From Methanocalculus chunghsingensis (GTDB taxonomy: Archaea; Halobacteriota; Methanomicrobia; Methanomicrobiales; Methanocorpusculaceae): 64,000 nt of DNA. Numbering within the stretch: the first letter of the stretch is position 1; each line of letters starts with the position of its first letter. The translations under genes and the position numbers were made by a program. The stretch spans positions 1 to 64,000 of the forward strand of contig NZ_JWHL01000004.1 of the NCBI RefSeq assembly GCF_018132105.1, in the 5' to 3' direction. Below, piece after piece: positions 1-8,492 of this stretch. Under the pieces are notes generated by a model. It was not told the DNA's origin. It saw only the letters and a program-made list of their open reading frames with translations, and did no database searches.

Positions 1-1211
1 CTCGTTATGACACTCTCGTCATCATACACCCCGTCGACGTACGAATGGGGGGCTATCCGGGATCCGGATCCGATGGAGGATCCGGTATTGATCGAGCAGT
101 TAATCCCAAAGAGGACATCATCCCCGATGACCGCTCCAAATTTCTTCCTGCCGGTATCTGCTCCCCCGACAGAGACATTTCCATGATCATGGCGGAGATT
201 TGCGATCTTCGTCCCGGCACCGAAGTTGCAGCCCGAGCCGATGACACTGTCCCCGATATAATTGAAGTGCGGGATCTTCGTTCCACTGAAGATGACCGAG
301 TTCTTCACCTCGACGGCATGGCCGATATGGCACCGGTCCCCGACCGCCGTACCCGGCCTGATATAGGCGCCGGGCCCGACGATGCAGTCCCGGCCGATGA
401 TACAGGGTCCTTCGATATAGCTCCCTGATCGGATCACCGTCCCCTTCCCGATGATGACCGGGCCTTTGAGAACGACCCCCGCTTCAACCGTTCCATCATC
501 TGGACCGCTGGTGATACCAAGGAGATATTCATTGGCTGCAAGGATGTCCCAGGGATACCCGACATCCCTCCATGATGTAAGCGTGATGGCTCCAAGCCTC
601 TTCTCCCTGATATATCCGCTGAAGGCATCGGTCAGTTCATACTCCCCCCTGCCTGAGATGCCGATCATCCTGATGAGATCGAAGATCTCAGGTGAGAAGA
701 GGTATGCCCCGGCGTTGATCATGGTGCTCTTCGGTGCCCGTGACTTCTCCTCAAGGCTTGTCACCCGGTCTCCTTCAAGGACCACAACGCCGTAGCTCTC
801 GGGATTGTCAACCTCCGCGACGGCAAGGGCAGGAGCCTCCATTTCGCAGAGGGATCCAATCTCTGCCGCACTCAGGATCATATCCCCGTTCATCAGGAGG
901 AAATCCCCGGTCACAAGCCCTTCGGCTGCTGCAAGTGCATCGGCGGTCCCCCGCTGGCACCTCTGGACGACATACTCGATGGTGACAGATAATCCTGAGC
1001 CATCCCCGAAGTACTCCCTGACGATCTCTTCGCCATACCCGACGACGATGACGAACCGCTCGATCCCTGCATCCCGTGCCGCGATGATGAGATGTTCAAG
1101 CATCGGCCGGTTGGCAAGCGGGATCATCACCTTCGGACGGTTCGTCGTGAGCGGCCGCATCCGCTTCCCCTCACCGGCTGCAAGAAGGACACACTCTGTT
1201 GGCCTCGCCAT
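1..1211 (-). CDS. glmU: Bifunctional sugar-1-phosphate nucleotidylyltransferase/acetyltransferase (GlmU-like), 3' end cut by window edge
   Basis: Likely makes UDP-N-acetylglucosamine from glucosamine-1-phosphate in the cytoplasm. The reading frame starts at ATG 1211 and is open for 403 codons to the left edge. An N-terminal nucleotidyltransferase domain carries the signature LLAAGEGKRMRPLT (about residues 8-21). The C-terminal third is a left-handed beta-helix of hexapeptide repeats (IIGKGTVI, CIIGRDCIVG, VIGDDVLFG types), the acetyltransferase half. Archaeal family members are about 400 residues, so only a few codons should be missing. Its ATG overlaps the TAA of the upstream phosphoglucosamine mutase (TAATG), so the two are translationally coupled and form consecutive steps. 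Family members can use glucose, galactosamine or glucosamine derivatives, so the exact sugar is inferred from the glmM neighbour. Confidence 0.88.
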   Translation of the reverse strand, partial: MARPTECVLLAAGEGKRMRPLTTNRPKVMIPLANRPMLEHLIIAARDAGIERFVIVVGYGEEIVREYFGDGSGLSVTIEYVVQRCQRGTADALAAAEGLVTGDFLLMNGDMILSAAEIGSLCEMEAPALAVAEVDNPESYGVVVLEGDRVTSLEEKSRAPKSTMINAGAYLFSPEIFDLIRMIGISGRGEYELTDAFSGYIREKRLGAITLTSWRDVGYPWDILAANEYLLGITSGPDDGTVEAGVVLKGPVIIGKGTVIRSGSYIEGPCIIGRDCIVGPGAYIRPGTAVGDRCHIGHAVEVKNSVIFSGTKIPHFNYIGDSVIGSGCNFGAGTKIANLRHDHGNVSVGGADTGRKKFGAVIGDDVLFGINCSINTGSSIGSGSRIAPHSYVDGVYDDESVIT

Positions 1212-2467
1212 TATGAGACCTCCCGGATAGCCGCCTTCAGCCGCGATTCGCCTTCTGCAAGGAGAGCGGAGGCGATCTCCTTCGTTCTTCCTTCAGCGGT
1301 GACCCGGACCTTCGGCTCGGTGCCGCTTGCCCGGATGAGATACCATCCGTCCTCCCCCGCAATCCTGAGACCATCTGTTGGCTTCTCAGCACCAAGATGA
1401 CTGAGTGCGGCCTGGCCATGCGGCGTGGGGATGGAGGATCGGAGGATCGGGTACTTCGGCATCTGGTCAATCTCCTCTGCAACATCCCATTCGCCTGCGA
1501 TCTCGCAGAAGAGGGCGGCTGCATAGATACCGTCTGCACAGAAAGAGTGGGAGGGGAAGATCCAGCTCCCTGATGGTTCGCCCCCGATTCCGCCCCAGGT
1601 GAGGAGCTCTTCGGAGACATAGCTGTCGCCGACAGGCGTCCGGTGGACGGTTGCCACCTCCTCGATGGCCATCGATGCATCGACCGTCGTCACCACCTCG
1701 TGAAGATCAAGGTATCTCGAGAAGAGGATCAGAAGGTGTTCACCGGCGATGAACCTCCCTCTGTTATCAAAAGTGACGCACCGGTCGGCATCGCCATCAT
1801 GGGCAACTCCGCAGGCGGCGCCGGATTTCCGGATGATCGCAGGCATGTAGGAGAGGTTCTCAGGGAGGGGCTCAGATGGGCGGGGGAACGTCGATGTCGG
1901 ATCCCCGTTCAGGGTGACCGTTCTTACACCCGCATCCGAGAGGAGTCCGGGGGTGATCGCGGTTCCTGCCCCCCCGCCGCAGTCGAGGACGACCGTCATC
2001 CCGCTCTTCGGGGAGATGGAGGAGAGGATCGCATCCCGGTGCGGGGTGATGATGTCAGCATCGATCCGGGTTCCGATCTGATCCCAGCCATTCCAGATCG
2101 GATTATGTACCATCTCCTCGATCCTGGACTGTTCTGCAAGGGTATAGGGGGAGCCGTTCGGATTGAAGAGCTTTATTCCGTTATAATCCTCTGGATTGTG
2201 CGAAGCGGTAACCATACAGCCTGCATCTGCATTCCGCGCCGCATAGGCGACCGTCGGGGTTGGTGCCACCCCTCCGGAGATGACATCGGCACCTGTGCAG
2301 AGGAGACCGGAAGTAATGGATTCTGTCAGGATATGCCGTGTGGATCGAGTATCGCTCCCGATAACGACCCTCTTTCTGTCTGTGCCAACAGATGCACCGA
2401 CAGAGAGGGAGAGGTCAAGGAGCGTCCTTCCATACGTCATCCTGATACCGGATGAGCCAAAGAGCAT
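1211..2467 (-). CDS. glmM: Phosphoglucosamine mutase (alpha-D-phosphohexomutase family)
   Basis: Interconverts glucosamine-6-phosphate and glucosamine-1-phosphate ahead of GlmU. The 418-residue protein has all four family loops: the phosphoserine loop TASHNPEDYNG with Ser at about 89, the metal loop DGDADR at about 224-229, the sugar-binding loop GGEPSGSWIF, and the C-terminal phosphate-binding RASGTEPKVRV. It starts with the typical MLFGSSGIR. It overlaps the start of glmU by one base, which supports the aminosugar assignment over a general phosphomannomutase. Thirty-five bases separate it from the upstream gene, so it may belong to the same long minus-strand run that starts at sufC. Known archaeal relatives are often bifunctional with phosphoglucomutase activity; that cannot be judged here. 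Confidence 0.88.
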   Translation of the reverse strand: MLFGSSGIRMTYGRTLLDLSLSVGASVGTDRKRVVIGSDTRSTRHILTESITSGLLCTGADVISGGVAPTPTVAYAARNADAGCMVTASHNPEDYNGIKLFNPNGSPYTLAEQSRIEEMVHNPIWNGWDQIGTRIDADIITPHRDAILSSISPKSGMTVVLDCGGGAGTAITPGLLSDAGVRTVTLNGDPTSTFPRPSEPLPENLSYMPAIIRKSGAACGVAHDGDADRCVTFDNRGRFIAGEHLLILFSRYLDLHEVVTTVDASMAIEEVATVHRTPVGDSYVSEELLTWGGIGGEPSGSWIFPSHSFCADGIYAAALFCEIAGEWDVAEEIDQMPKYPILRSSIPTPHGQAALSHLGAEKPTDGLRIAGEDGWYLIRASGTEPKVRVTAEGRTKEIASALLAEGESRLKAAIREVS

Positions 2468-2502
2468 ACAGGTTTATCTGAGAGATAAGATATTATGCTT
2501 AC

Positions 2503-3108
2503 TCATCTGCCGAAGGGGCACCAGTGCTTCAGATCGAGGAGTGTGGCAACCCCGGCGGTTGATGGACCAAGATAAATGATCTCTTTTGTATCCTGATACT
2601 TCTCCTGAATCTCAATTCCTTCGTCGCTGATCAGCCCGTCTCCTGCGATGATGATAATATCTGCCTTCTCCGGGCTCTCCGCGATCCTCCCCTGGAAGAT
2701 CTCCGGAATCTCCTTGAGATTGTCGACAGGGTAGATCATACCGCTGTCATACATCTTTGCAAGCATCTCCCGGCACTCCCCATGGCAGGACGGTGGGCAG
2801 GCATGGAGTTTGCGGGACATGCAGGCAAACCCGGTGACGACATTGATGATCGCAACCGCGGCTGCCCGTGTCTTTGGTTTTTTAAGCGGCGCCTCATAGA
2901 GAAAAGAGAGTTTCGCCTTCGCCTCAAGCGGTGTTGTGGTGACCATCTCAGCGGTCCGGCCGCCATACACTCCTTCAAGACAGACACCTCGTGGATACTG
3001 GCAGACCGGCACATCCCTGTTTACCCAGAGGGAGACGACCCCATGGTCGCAGCCGCTCCCTTCCAGAGATCCTTTCAGTTTTTGAACTGCTCTGTGTATA
3101 ATCGTCAT
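2503..3108 (-). CDS. Cysteine-rich protein resembling the DUF364 (putative heavy-metal chelation) family
   Basis: A 201-residue protein of unknown function. The last third has a Rossmann-like pattern, ADIIIIAGDGLI then EIIYLGPSTAG, like the GPST motif of DUF364 proteins. The middle has an alanine-rich AAAVAIINVV stretch as in the N-terminal domain of that family. Cysteines are numerous: single Cys near residues 20, 36 and 43, then CPPSCHGEC around residue 104, which could hold a metal or cluster. There is no signal peptide, so it is probably cytoplasmic. Its ATG overlaps the stop of the cyclase-family gene (ATGA), so it is co-transcribed with it. The family link rests on motif recall only and is uncertain. 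Confidence 0.55.
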   Translation of the reverse strand: MTIIHRAVQKLKGSLEGSGCDHGVVSLWVNRDVPVCQYPRGVCLEGVYGGRTAEMVTTTPLEAKAKLSFLYEAPLKKPKTRAAAVAIINVVTGFACMSRKLHACPPSCHGECREMLAKMYDSGMIYPVDNLKEIPEIFQGRIAESPEKADIIIIAGDGLISDEGIEIQEKYQDTKEIIYLGPSTAGVATLLDLKHWCPFGR

Positions 3109-3710
3109 GATACCATATCCTCAATCAGGATCACGCGTGCAGGTGATCCATCAAGGCCTTTGCATGAGATCGGGAGTGCAACCATCATATACTCTCCCCC
3201 GGGAAGATCGCCGGGATCGAGGAGCTCGATGATGACAACCCCGGCGGCAAGCAGAATTCTGTGGACCGCACCATCGCCCTCCGGTGCCTCGATCGACGGG
3301 GCATCGGTCCCGATGGCAATGATCCCCGCCTCAACAAGGGTCCGGGCATCCTCTTCCTGAAGGTACCCATAGCACTCCGGCTCATCTGCTGACCAGCCGG
3401 AGTGGATGATCACCCTGAGAAGGCTGGTCCCTTCGAATACTCCGGCCGGAACCGGACCCGGAGGGACGTCTCTGAGGAGAACCGGGCCGACCGCTGCCTC
3501 AAGCGGTACTGCCTCGATTCCGGCTCCCCCCGGGATCACATGAAGCGGGGCATCGATATGTGTCCCGCTATGGCTCCCCATGCAGATCCCGGTGACGGTA
3601 TAGCCGTCCTGAACCCTCTGAGAATAGGTGACCGCCGGATCTCCGGGCCAGACAAACGTCTCCGGGGAGAGCTGGCGGGTGATATCGTGGATCTTCATCG
3701 CTCCGGCCAT
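3105..3710 (-). CDS. Cyclase-family metal-dependent hydrolase (KynB/arylformamidase fold)
   Basis: A 201-residue cytoplasmic hydrolase. The hallmark metal motif HSGTHIDAPLH appears at about residues 47-57, with the upstream MKIHDITRQLSPETFVWPGD typical of the cyclase/arylformamidase family (Pfam Cyclase). These enzymes use a divalent metal to hydrolyse amides or lactones such as N-formylkynurenine, but no kynurenine pathway genes are nearby and the substrate is unknown. It overlaps the pcm gene by 16 bases upstream and the DUF364-like gene by 4 bases downstream, so it sits inside a tight operon. An internal ATG at codon 5 (MKIHDI) is an equally good start. Confidence 0.78.
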   Translation of the reverse strand: MAGAMKIHDITRQLSPETFVWPGDPAVTYSQRVQDGYTVTGICMGSHSGTHIDAPLHVIPGGAGIEAVPLEAAVGPVLLRDVPPGPVPAGVFEGTSLLRVIIHSGWSADEPECYGYLQEEDARTLVEAGIIAIGTDAPSIEAPEGDGAVHRILLAAGVVIIELLDPGDLPGGEYMMVALPISCKGLDGSPARVILIEDMVS

Positions 3711-4345
3711 CCGTATCTCCCGAGGAGCGGGACGAAACGGACCGGTTCAAACGATTCCCGGATATACTCCGATCCCCGCCTGGTGACCCTGGTCAGGTAC
3801 TGGATATCGGTATCCCCGACCGGAGCGACGAGCCTCCCTCCTTCGGCGAGCTGGTCGAGGAGAGGCTCAGGGATATGAGGGGCCGCGGCGGTCACCAAAA
3901 TGGCATCATAGGGGGCACCTTCGGGATAGCCTTCTGTCCCATCTCCGATGATGATCCTGATGCCGGTGATCCCGGCCCTCCTGAAATTCTCTTCCGCCTG
4001 CTCTGCGACCTCTTCGATCCGCTCGATCGAGATGACACTCGTTGCCATCCTGCTGAGGATCGCCGCCTGGTACCCGCTCCCGCAGCCGATCTCAAGAACC
4101 GTATCGGTGGGAGCGACCCGGAGGAGTGCGGTCATCACCGCGACGATATAGGGCTGGGATATCGTCTGGCCTGATCCGATCGGGAGCGGCCGGTCCTGGT
4201 ATGCCTCCTCCTCCATGCCTTGTGGGACGAAGAGGTGCCGGGGCACCTCCTCCATCGCCCGAAGGACCCGTTCGTCAGAGACCCCGCGTCGCCGGATCTG
4301 GTCATTGACCATCTCCTTTCGCCGGGCTTCAAACGGGTCGTTCAT
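3695..4345 (-). CDS. pcm: Protein-L-isoaspartate O-methyltransferase
   Basis: Methylates L-isoaspartyl residues in age-damaged proteins with S-adenosylmethionine, starting their repair. The 216-residue length is typical. Visible motifs are the substrate loop GSGQTISQPYIVAVM (about residues 57-71), the SAM-binding motif I VLEIGCGSGYQAAIL (about residues 80-94), and the later GAPYDAILVTAAA and GGRLVAPVG. It begins two bases after the sufB stop and overlaps the next gene by 16 bases, so it is read from the same transcript as the Fe-S assembly genes. The domain order and motifs leave little doubt about function. Confidence 0.93.
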   Translation of the reverse strand: MNDPFEARRKEMVNDQIRRRGVSDERVLRAMEEVPRHLFVPQGMEEEAYQDRPLPIGSGQTISQPYIVAVMTALLRVAPTDTVLEIGCGSGYQAAILSRMATSVISIERIEEVAEQAEENFRRAGITGIRIIIGDGTEGYPEGAPYDAILVTAAAPHIPEPLLDQLAEGGRLVAPVGDTDIQYLTRVTRRGSEYIRESFEPVRFVPLLGRYGWPER

Positions 4346-4347
4346 GG

Positions 4348-5469
4348 TCAGAATCCCTTCTCGGCCGCATCGATTGCGGCATCAATCTGGCGTTGCAGGC
4401 TCTCCGGCAGGCCGCTGATCTTCACATCAAGGAAGCCGCGGATGATCGTCGCCGTCGCCTCGTCCTCGGAGAGGCCCCGTGCCATCAGATACTCGATCTC
4501 GTCCTGGGCAATCTTTCCGACTGCCGCTTCATGGGAGAGTTCGCAATCGACGACCCGGCCTTCGATCTCAGGGATGGCATGGATGATACCGTCTTTGAGG
4601 ATGAGTGCCCGGCACTCGATATGGCCCTTGGTATCCCTGACTGATCCAAGGATATGGCCGCGGGAGATGATCGTTCCGCCGGTCGTGATCGCACGGGTGA
4701 TTAACTCGGAGGTTGCCCCTTTGGCAGAGAGGAGGGCACGGGATCCGGTGTCGAGGTAGGATCCCGGGGTTGCAAGCATAATGCTTGAGAAGCGTGCAAC
4801 CGCCCCTTCTCCACGAAGCTCGGCAGTCGGGTACATCTGGACCTTCTTTGCAGGGACCATGCAGACATAGTTTGAGAGGAAGACCCCCCGCTCCTCGACG
4901 ATCGTGACACTCCGTGGATAGACCTCAATCGTCTCCCCCCAGGTATGGATCATCGTGGAGGTGACCTTTGCATCTTTGCCGACATAGATCTCGGTCACTC
5001 CATAGTGTTTGCCGTTCTTGTTCTGTGCCGAGCTTGCACATCCGGCGATGAGATGGAGCTCTGATCCCTCCTCTGCGATGATGATGTTATGGACGTACTG
5101 GATATCTTCCTTTGCCAGGAAGAGGCAGGTCTGGAGCGGGAAGGTGGTCTGGCTTCCTTTCCGTGCGATCAGGACATATCCTTTCGGCTCCTGTGCAGCG
5201 ATGTACTGCGTAATCTCATCTTTGTCACGGGACACCGCCTTCCAGTAATAGTCCTCAAGCCATGCATAGCGTTTGAGTGCATCGGCAATCGGGAGGATCT
5301 CGATCCCTTTTGCATCGGTGGATGCATGATGGATATGCTCATCGACCTGGAGGAAACTCCCGGATCGCCCCTCAAGGGTTCCGGTCTGGAGCCCGGTCAT
5401 CTCGATCCGCTTTCTGTCCTCTTCATTGATCTCGGCAAATCCCTTCATACCCTCTGACATTCGATACAC
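4348..5469 (-). CDS. sufB: SufB/SufD-family Fe-S cluster scaffold protein
   Basis: Scaffold partner of the SufC ATPase, assembling Fe-S clusters in the cytoplasm. The 373-residue protein shows the SufBD core beta-helix with HLIAGC, IYVGKDAKVTST, IHTWGE, SNYV, GEGAVARF and the C-terminal AAVGKIAQDEIEYLMARGLSEDEA, which marks the family. Archaea often have only one SufB/D protein plus SufC, as here, so this one probably does the whole scaffold job as a homodimer. It overlaps sufC by 25 bases. The neighbours downstream (pcm and a hydrolase) are not Fe-S genes, so the operon is functionally mixed. Confidence 0.9.
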   Translation of the reverse strand: MYRMSEGMKGFAEINEEDRKRIEMTGLQTGTLEGRSGSFLQVDEHIHHASTDAKGIEILPIADALKRYAWLEDYYWKAVSRDKDEITQYIAAQEPKGYVLIARKGSQTTFPLQTCLFLAKEDIQYVHNIIIAEEGSELHLIAGCASSAQNKNGKHYGVTEIYVGKDAKVTSTMIHTWGETIEVYPRSVTIVEERGVFLSNYVCMVPAKKVQMYPTAELRGEGAVARFSSIMLATPGSYLDTGSRALLSAKGATSELITRAITTGGTIISRGHILGSVRDTKGHIECRALILKDGIIHAIPEIEGRVVDCELSHEAAVGKIAQDEIEYLMARGLSEDEATATIIRGFLDVKISGLPESLQRQIDAAIDAAEKGF

Positions 5470-6176
5470 TCCTTATACCCTTTTAACTGAATACTCTTGA
5501 GGATCTCGCGGGGATTGCCATGGCACTTGAAGGTCCCGTCACACATCACATGGCCGAAGTCGGCATCGATGTAGTCGAGGATATACCCGGTATGCGTGAT
5601 GATGAGCCCGCTCTTCTTCCGGCTGATAATGTGCTGATCTTTCTCGATGAGGCCCGCGATTGCATTGCCGACGAGGGCCATATTCTCGAGATCAACCCCG
5701 CTCTCGGGCTCATCGAGCATCACGAAGTCGGGCTTCTGGATCATCAGCTGGAGCACCTCGCTCCGCTTGATCTCACCGCCTGAGAAGCCTTTGTTGACAT
5801 CGCGTTCGAGGAAGGTATCCATATTCATCCTCCGTGCGTACTCCTCAACATGGCTGGTATCCCCGTGGGAGGTGACATTGAGCAGCTTGCCGAGTTTCAG
5901 CCCCGAGATCGTCGGTGGCCGCTGGAAGAGGAGACCGATACCGAGCTGTGCCCGCTCATGGATCGGCATCTTCGTGATATCATGGCCTTTAAAGGTGATC
6001 GTTCCGTCAGTGATGCGGGAACTCCCAAATCCCATCAATGCACGGAGGAGGGTCGTCTTGCCGGACCCGTTCGGCCCCATCAGGACATGGGTCTCACCCT
6101 CCCGGATGGTCAGATTGATATCATGAAGTACCTCTCTGCCTTCGACCTCGACATGGAGGTCCTCTATCTCAAGCAT
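5445..6176 (-). CDS. sufC: SufC Fe-S assembly ATPase
   Basis: ABC-type ATPase that drives Fe-S cluster assembly on SufB. The 243-residue protein has Walker A GPNGSGKTT (about residues 34-42), Q-loop LLFQRPPTI, an SGGE signature (KGFSGGEIKRSE), Walker B FVMLDEPESGVDLE and the switch histidine in LIITHTGYILDYI. No membrane segment is present, so it is the cytoplasmic type rather than a transporter. It is the first gene of the minus-strand run and overlaps sufB. The leader upstream of 6176 is AT-rich but no clear TATA box was assigned. Confidence 0.94.
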   Translation of the reverse strand: MLEIEDLHVEVEGREVLHDINLTIREGETHVLMGPNGSGKTTLLRALMGFGSSRITDGTITFKGHDITKMPIHERAQLGIGLLFQRPPTISGLKLGKLLNVTSHGDTSHVEEYARRMNMDTFLERDVNKGFSGGEIKRSEVLQLMIQKPDFVMLDEPESGVDLENMALVGNAIAGLIEKDQHIISRKKSGLIITHTGYILDYIDADFGHVMCDGTFKCHGNPREILKSIQLKGYKECIECQRV

Positions 6177-6507
6177 ACAAAATCATGATCTATTCCGCAT
6201 GGGGATGTAAAAAAGGATTGTTTCGGGATGGCGGCAGATACCTCTCGCTCCTCAGGATGTCCATCTCCCAAAAAAAGGGAGGATACGGAGTTTCCATCTC
6301 GGAATTTCACTTTCACCCCCCGCGCCGAGGATTGATATGGCCCCGGGTGCGATGAGACGAGTATGAAGAAGATGACCTTCGTCTACCTCGTTGAGCGTGC
6401 AGAAGAGTACAGAACCGCCATCCGGCATGGATGCCGGAGATCCGATGCTCTGCGATCCGGCGGGCGGCAGACCGAACCAGAGATCCGGCACCCTGAGAAC
6501 CGGATCA
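6177..6507. other. 331-bp intergenic region with hairpin, repeated 15-mer and a possible 51-codon ORF
   Basis: Lies between the HAD phosphatase end and sufC start. It contains a perfect 5-bp stem hairpin, CTCCC-A7-GGGAG, at 6265-6281; read on the minus strand it has a T-run loop and could end transcription from the phosphatase gene. A 15-mer at 6309-6323 is identical to one at 7363-7377. About 13 bases later on the plus strand is a nine-codon ORF (ATG 6337), whose stop overlaps an ATG at 6363 opening a 51-residue frame to 6518 (MKKMTFVYLVERAEEYR...). I recognise no family in it, and it overlaps the 3' end of the phosphatase, so I do not call it a gene. Confidence 0.4.
6309..6323 (+). repeat. 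First copy of 15-mer ACTTTCACCCCCCGC
   Basis: Identical to the copy at 7363-7377. Both lie 28-29 bases upstream of an ATG on the plus strand. May be a promoter-proximal element; see the second copy. Confidence 0.4.
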
Positions 6508-7287
6508 TCATCGCCTGAACAGGCCCTGATGGAATATCTCCCGGATATCCGCAATTGATCCAAGGATCAGGTCCGGGACGATCCCCGATTCCTCCACAAC
6601 CGCGGCCGAGTACTTCCCGGTTTGGACGAGCACCCCGGTGAGGCCGGCCGCCTGTGCACCCCCGACATCACTCCTGATGTCATCGCCGATCATCGCGGTG
6701 GCAGCCGGTGCAACACCCATGATGGAACATGCCGAGAGGAATGCGTCCGGAGAGGGTTTGCCAAGTACGTCTGCCTCTCTCCCGGCCGCATATTCGAGTG
6801 CCGCAACAAACGGCCCTGCCGAGAGGGTGAGGCCGTCTTCGGCCATCCAGTACCGGTCCCGTTCAAGCGCGATGAGGGGTGCGCCATCGGTGATCAGCCG
6901 AAACGCCCCGTTCAGTGCCTGAAAGGTGAATGCCTCCCCGGCATCCCCGATGATGACCGCCCCGTCGCCGTCGGTGATCCCTGCGGTATGGAACGCCTCC
7001 TTCGCCGCCTCTGTCACCAGCATTCTTGCCGATGAAATTCCCTTCTCTTTGAGCAGCCGGACCGCGGCGACGATGGGTGTTGAGATCAGCTCCGGGTGTA
7101 TCGAAAGGCCGTTTCGGTTCAGCCGTTCTGCTATCCCCTCCCGGCTCCGCTGTGTCGAGTTTGAGAGGAACCGGTACGGGACCCCCGTCTCCTCCAGCCA
7201 GCCGATGGCCTCTGCCGCACCAGGGATCGGATCCCCCCCGATGGCAACCACGCCGTCGATATCGATGATGAGTGCTTCTATCTGCAT
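6508..7287 (-). CDS. HAD-superfamily phosphatase, NagD/LHPP type
   Basis: Cytoplasmic phosphatase of 259 residues. It has the HAD motif I IIDIDGVV (nucleophile Asp about 9, acid Asp about 11), motif II LSNST (about 41-45), a cap region, a GKPSPDAFLSAC motif III Lys region, and motif IV MIGDDIRSDVGGAQAAG. The arrangement matches the class IIA cap group that includes NagD and LHPP. Substrates of that group vary (nucleotide or sugar phosphates, phosphohistidine), so no specific activity is claimed. It is divergent from the exonuclease gene at 7392, with a 104-bp shared promoter region containing AT-rich TGATAATAGTAGTATT. Confidence 0.85.
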   Translation of the reverse strand: MQIEALIIDIDGVVAIGGDPIPGAAEAIGWLEETGVPYRFLSNSTQRSREGIAERLNRNGLSIHPELISTPIVAAVRLLKEKGISSARMLVTEAAKEAFHTAGITDGDGAVIIGDAGEAFTFQALNGAFRLITDGAPLIALERDRYWMAEDGLTLSAGPFVAALEYAAGREADVLGKPSPDAFLSACSIMGVAPAATAMIGDDIRSDVGGAQAAGLTGVLVQTGKYSAAVVEESGIVPDLILGSIADIREIFHQGLFRR

Positions 7288-7362
7288 CGTCTCCTCACTC
7301 GCATGGCATACTGATAATAGTAGTATTCTCTCTTCTCGTTCTGGTCTGATAAACCTCCTCTT

Positions 7363-7377
7363 ACTTTCACCCCCCGC
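7363..7377 (+). promoter_or_regulatory. Repeated 15-mer ACTTTCACCCCCCGC upstream of the MrfB-like gene
   Basis: Exact second copy of the motif at 6309-6323, beginning 29 bases before ATG 7392. The recurrence at the same distance from an ATG suggests a transcription or translation initiation element. With two copies only, function is speculative. Confidence 0.35.
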
Positions 7378-7391
7378 TCACCGGGTTTATC

Positions 7392-8492
7392 ATGCAGAGA
7401 TGCGAGGTGTACGTAATGGCAGGGACAGCGGGGGGCTTCAGGACGGCCCGGTCACTCTGGAGGGAGCGGCTCGATCCACGGCACGAGTACCGGGTCATCG
7501 AGCATGATAACCGGTTCAGGGCGGGGATCGGGAGGACCGGCATCTTCGCCTCAGAATTTCAACGGTTCGAGGAAGAGAAGGAGCGGCTATGCGATCTCCA
7601 TGCAGGATCGGATCTCGGTGAGATCATCGCAGGGGATATCATCGATACACCCGAGGGTGAATGTTTTGGGATCGGTGAGTCGGTCTCCTGCCCGCCCCTC
7701 CCCCTTGATCCGGATGCGGCCCGGGCCCACCTGCTCCGCTCTCTCCGGCTGGTGCCGGGGATCGGCCCTGCCCATGAACGGAGACTGAAGCAGAAGGGTT
7801 GCCGGACGATCCGCGATCTCCTCCATATCCGGCGGTACCGTCCTTCTGCCGAAGAAACCCTCTCCCTCATCACCGACGGCGATGCCGGGGCGGTGATGGC
7901 ATGGGCACGATCACGCCTCTCCCCGACCCATCCGGAGGTGATCCGATCATCCGCCCTCTTCGATCCCGGCCGGCTCGTCTTCCTGGATATCGAGACCCTT
8001 GGCGTCTTCTCCCGGCCGGTCTTCCTCATCGGGTCTGCAACAGTCGAGGGGGGCTCCGTCCGTCTCCGGCAGTTCCTCGCCCGCGACATCGATGAGGAGC
8101 TCCCCGCCCTCCTCGCATGGCAGGAGAGCCTCCCCGACGACCCCCTCATCCTCAGCTACAATGGCCGGTGTTTCGATGTACCCTATCTCGCAGACCGGTG
8201 TGCGTACTATGGGGAGGAGTATGCCTTCGGTGCCCACCAGCTTGACCTCCTCCATATCACCCGCCGGACCCTCGGCCGGGATCTCTCCGACTGCCGCCTC
8301 GCCACCATCGAGGAGACGGTCCTCGGTCTTAAGAGGGGCTTTGATCTCCCTGGTGCACTTGTACCTGGATGGTATGATACCTACAGGCGATCCAAAAACC
8401 CGGGCCCCCTCATCCCGATCATCCGGCACAACCGGCAGGATGTCCTATCCCTCGTCGATCTCCACCGCCGGTACCTGGAGATGTACCGGTGA
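7392..8492 (+). CDS. RNase H-fold DEDD exonuclease with helix-hairpin-helix, MrfB/YprB-like
   Basis: A 366-residue protein. The C-terminal half is a DEDD exonuclease of the RNase_H_2 (YprB) type: LVFLDIETLG gives the first Asp and Glu (about residue 198), LSYNGRCFDVPYLADR the third Asp (about 258), and HNRQDVLSLVDL the His and last Asp (about 347). A helix-hairpin-helix element, LVPGIGPAHERRLKQKG, lies near residues 118-134. The stop overlaps the GTG of the DEAD-box helicase (GTGA). In Bacillus subtilis the homologous pair MrfA/MrfB repairs mitomycin C lesions independently of UvrABC; the same role here is inference. An alternative start is the ATG nine codons in (MAGTAGG). Confidence 0.8.
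   Translation: MQRCEVYVMAGTAGGFRTARSLWRERLDPRHEYRVIEHDNRFRAGIGRTGIFASEFQRFEEEKERLCDLHAGSDLGEIIAGDIIDTPEGECFGIGESVSCPPLPLDPDAARAHLLRSLRLVPGIGPAHERRLKQKGCRTIRDLLHIRRYRPSAEETLSLITDGDAGAVMAWARSRLSPTHPEVIRSSALFDPGRLVFLDIETLGVFSRPVFLIGSATVEGGSVRLRQFLARDIDEELPALLAWQESLPDDPLILSYNGRCFDVPYLADRCAYYGEEYAFGAHQLDLLHITRRTLGRDLSDCRLATIEETVLGLKRGFDLPGALVPGWYDTYRRSKNPGPLIPIIRHNRQDVLSLVDLHRRYLEMYR

Noticed and set aside
6363-6518. A 51-residue plus-strand ORF following the first 15-mer.
   Set aside because: No recognised family, and it overlaps the conserved 3' end of the HAD gene; kept only as a note in the intergenic entry.
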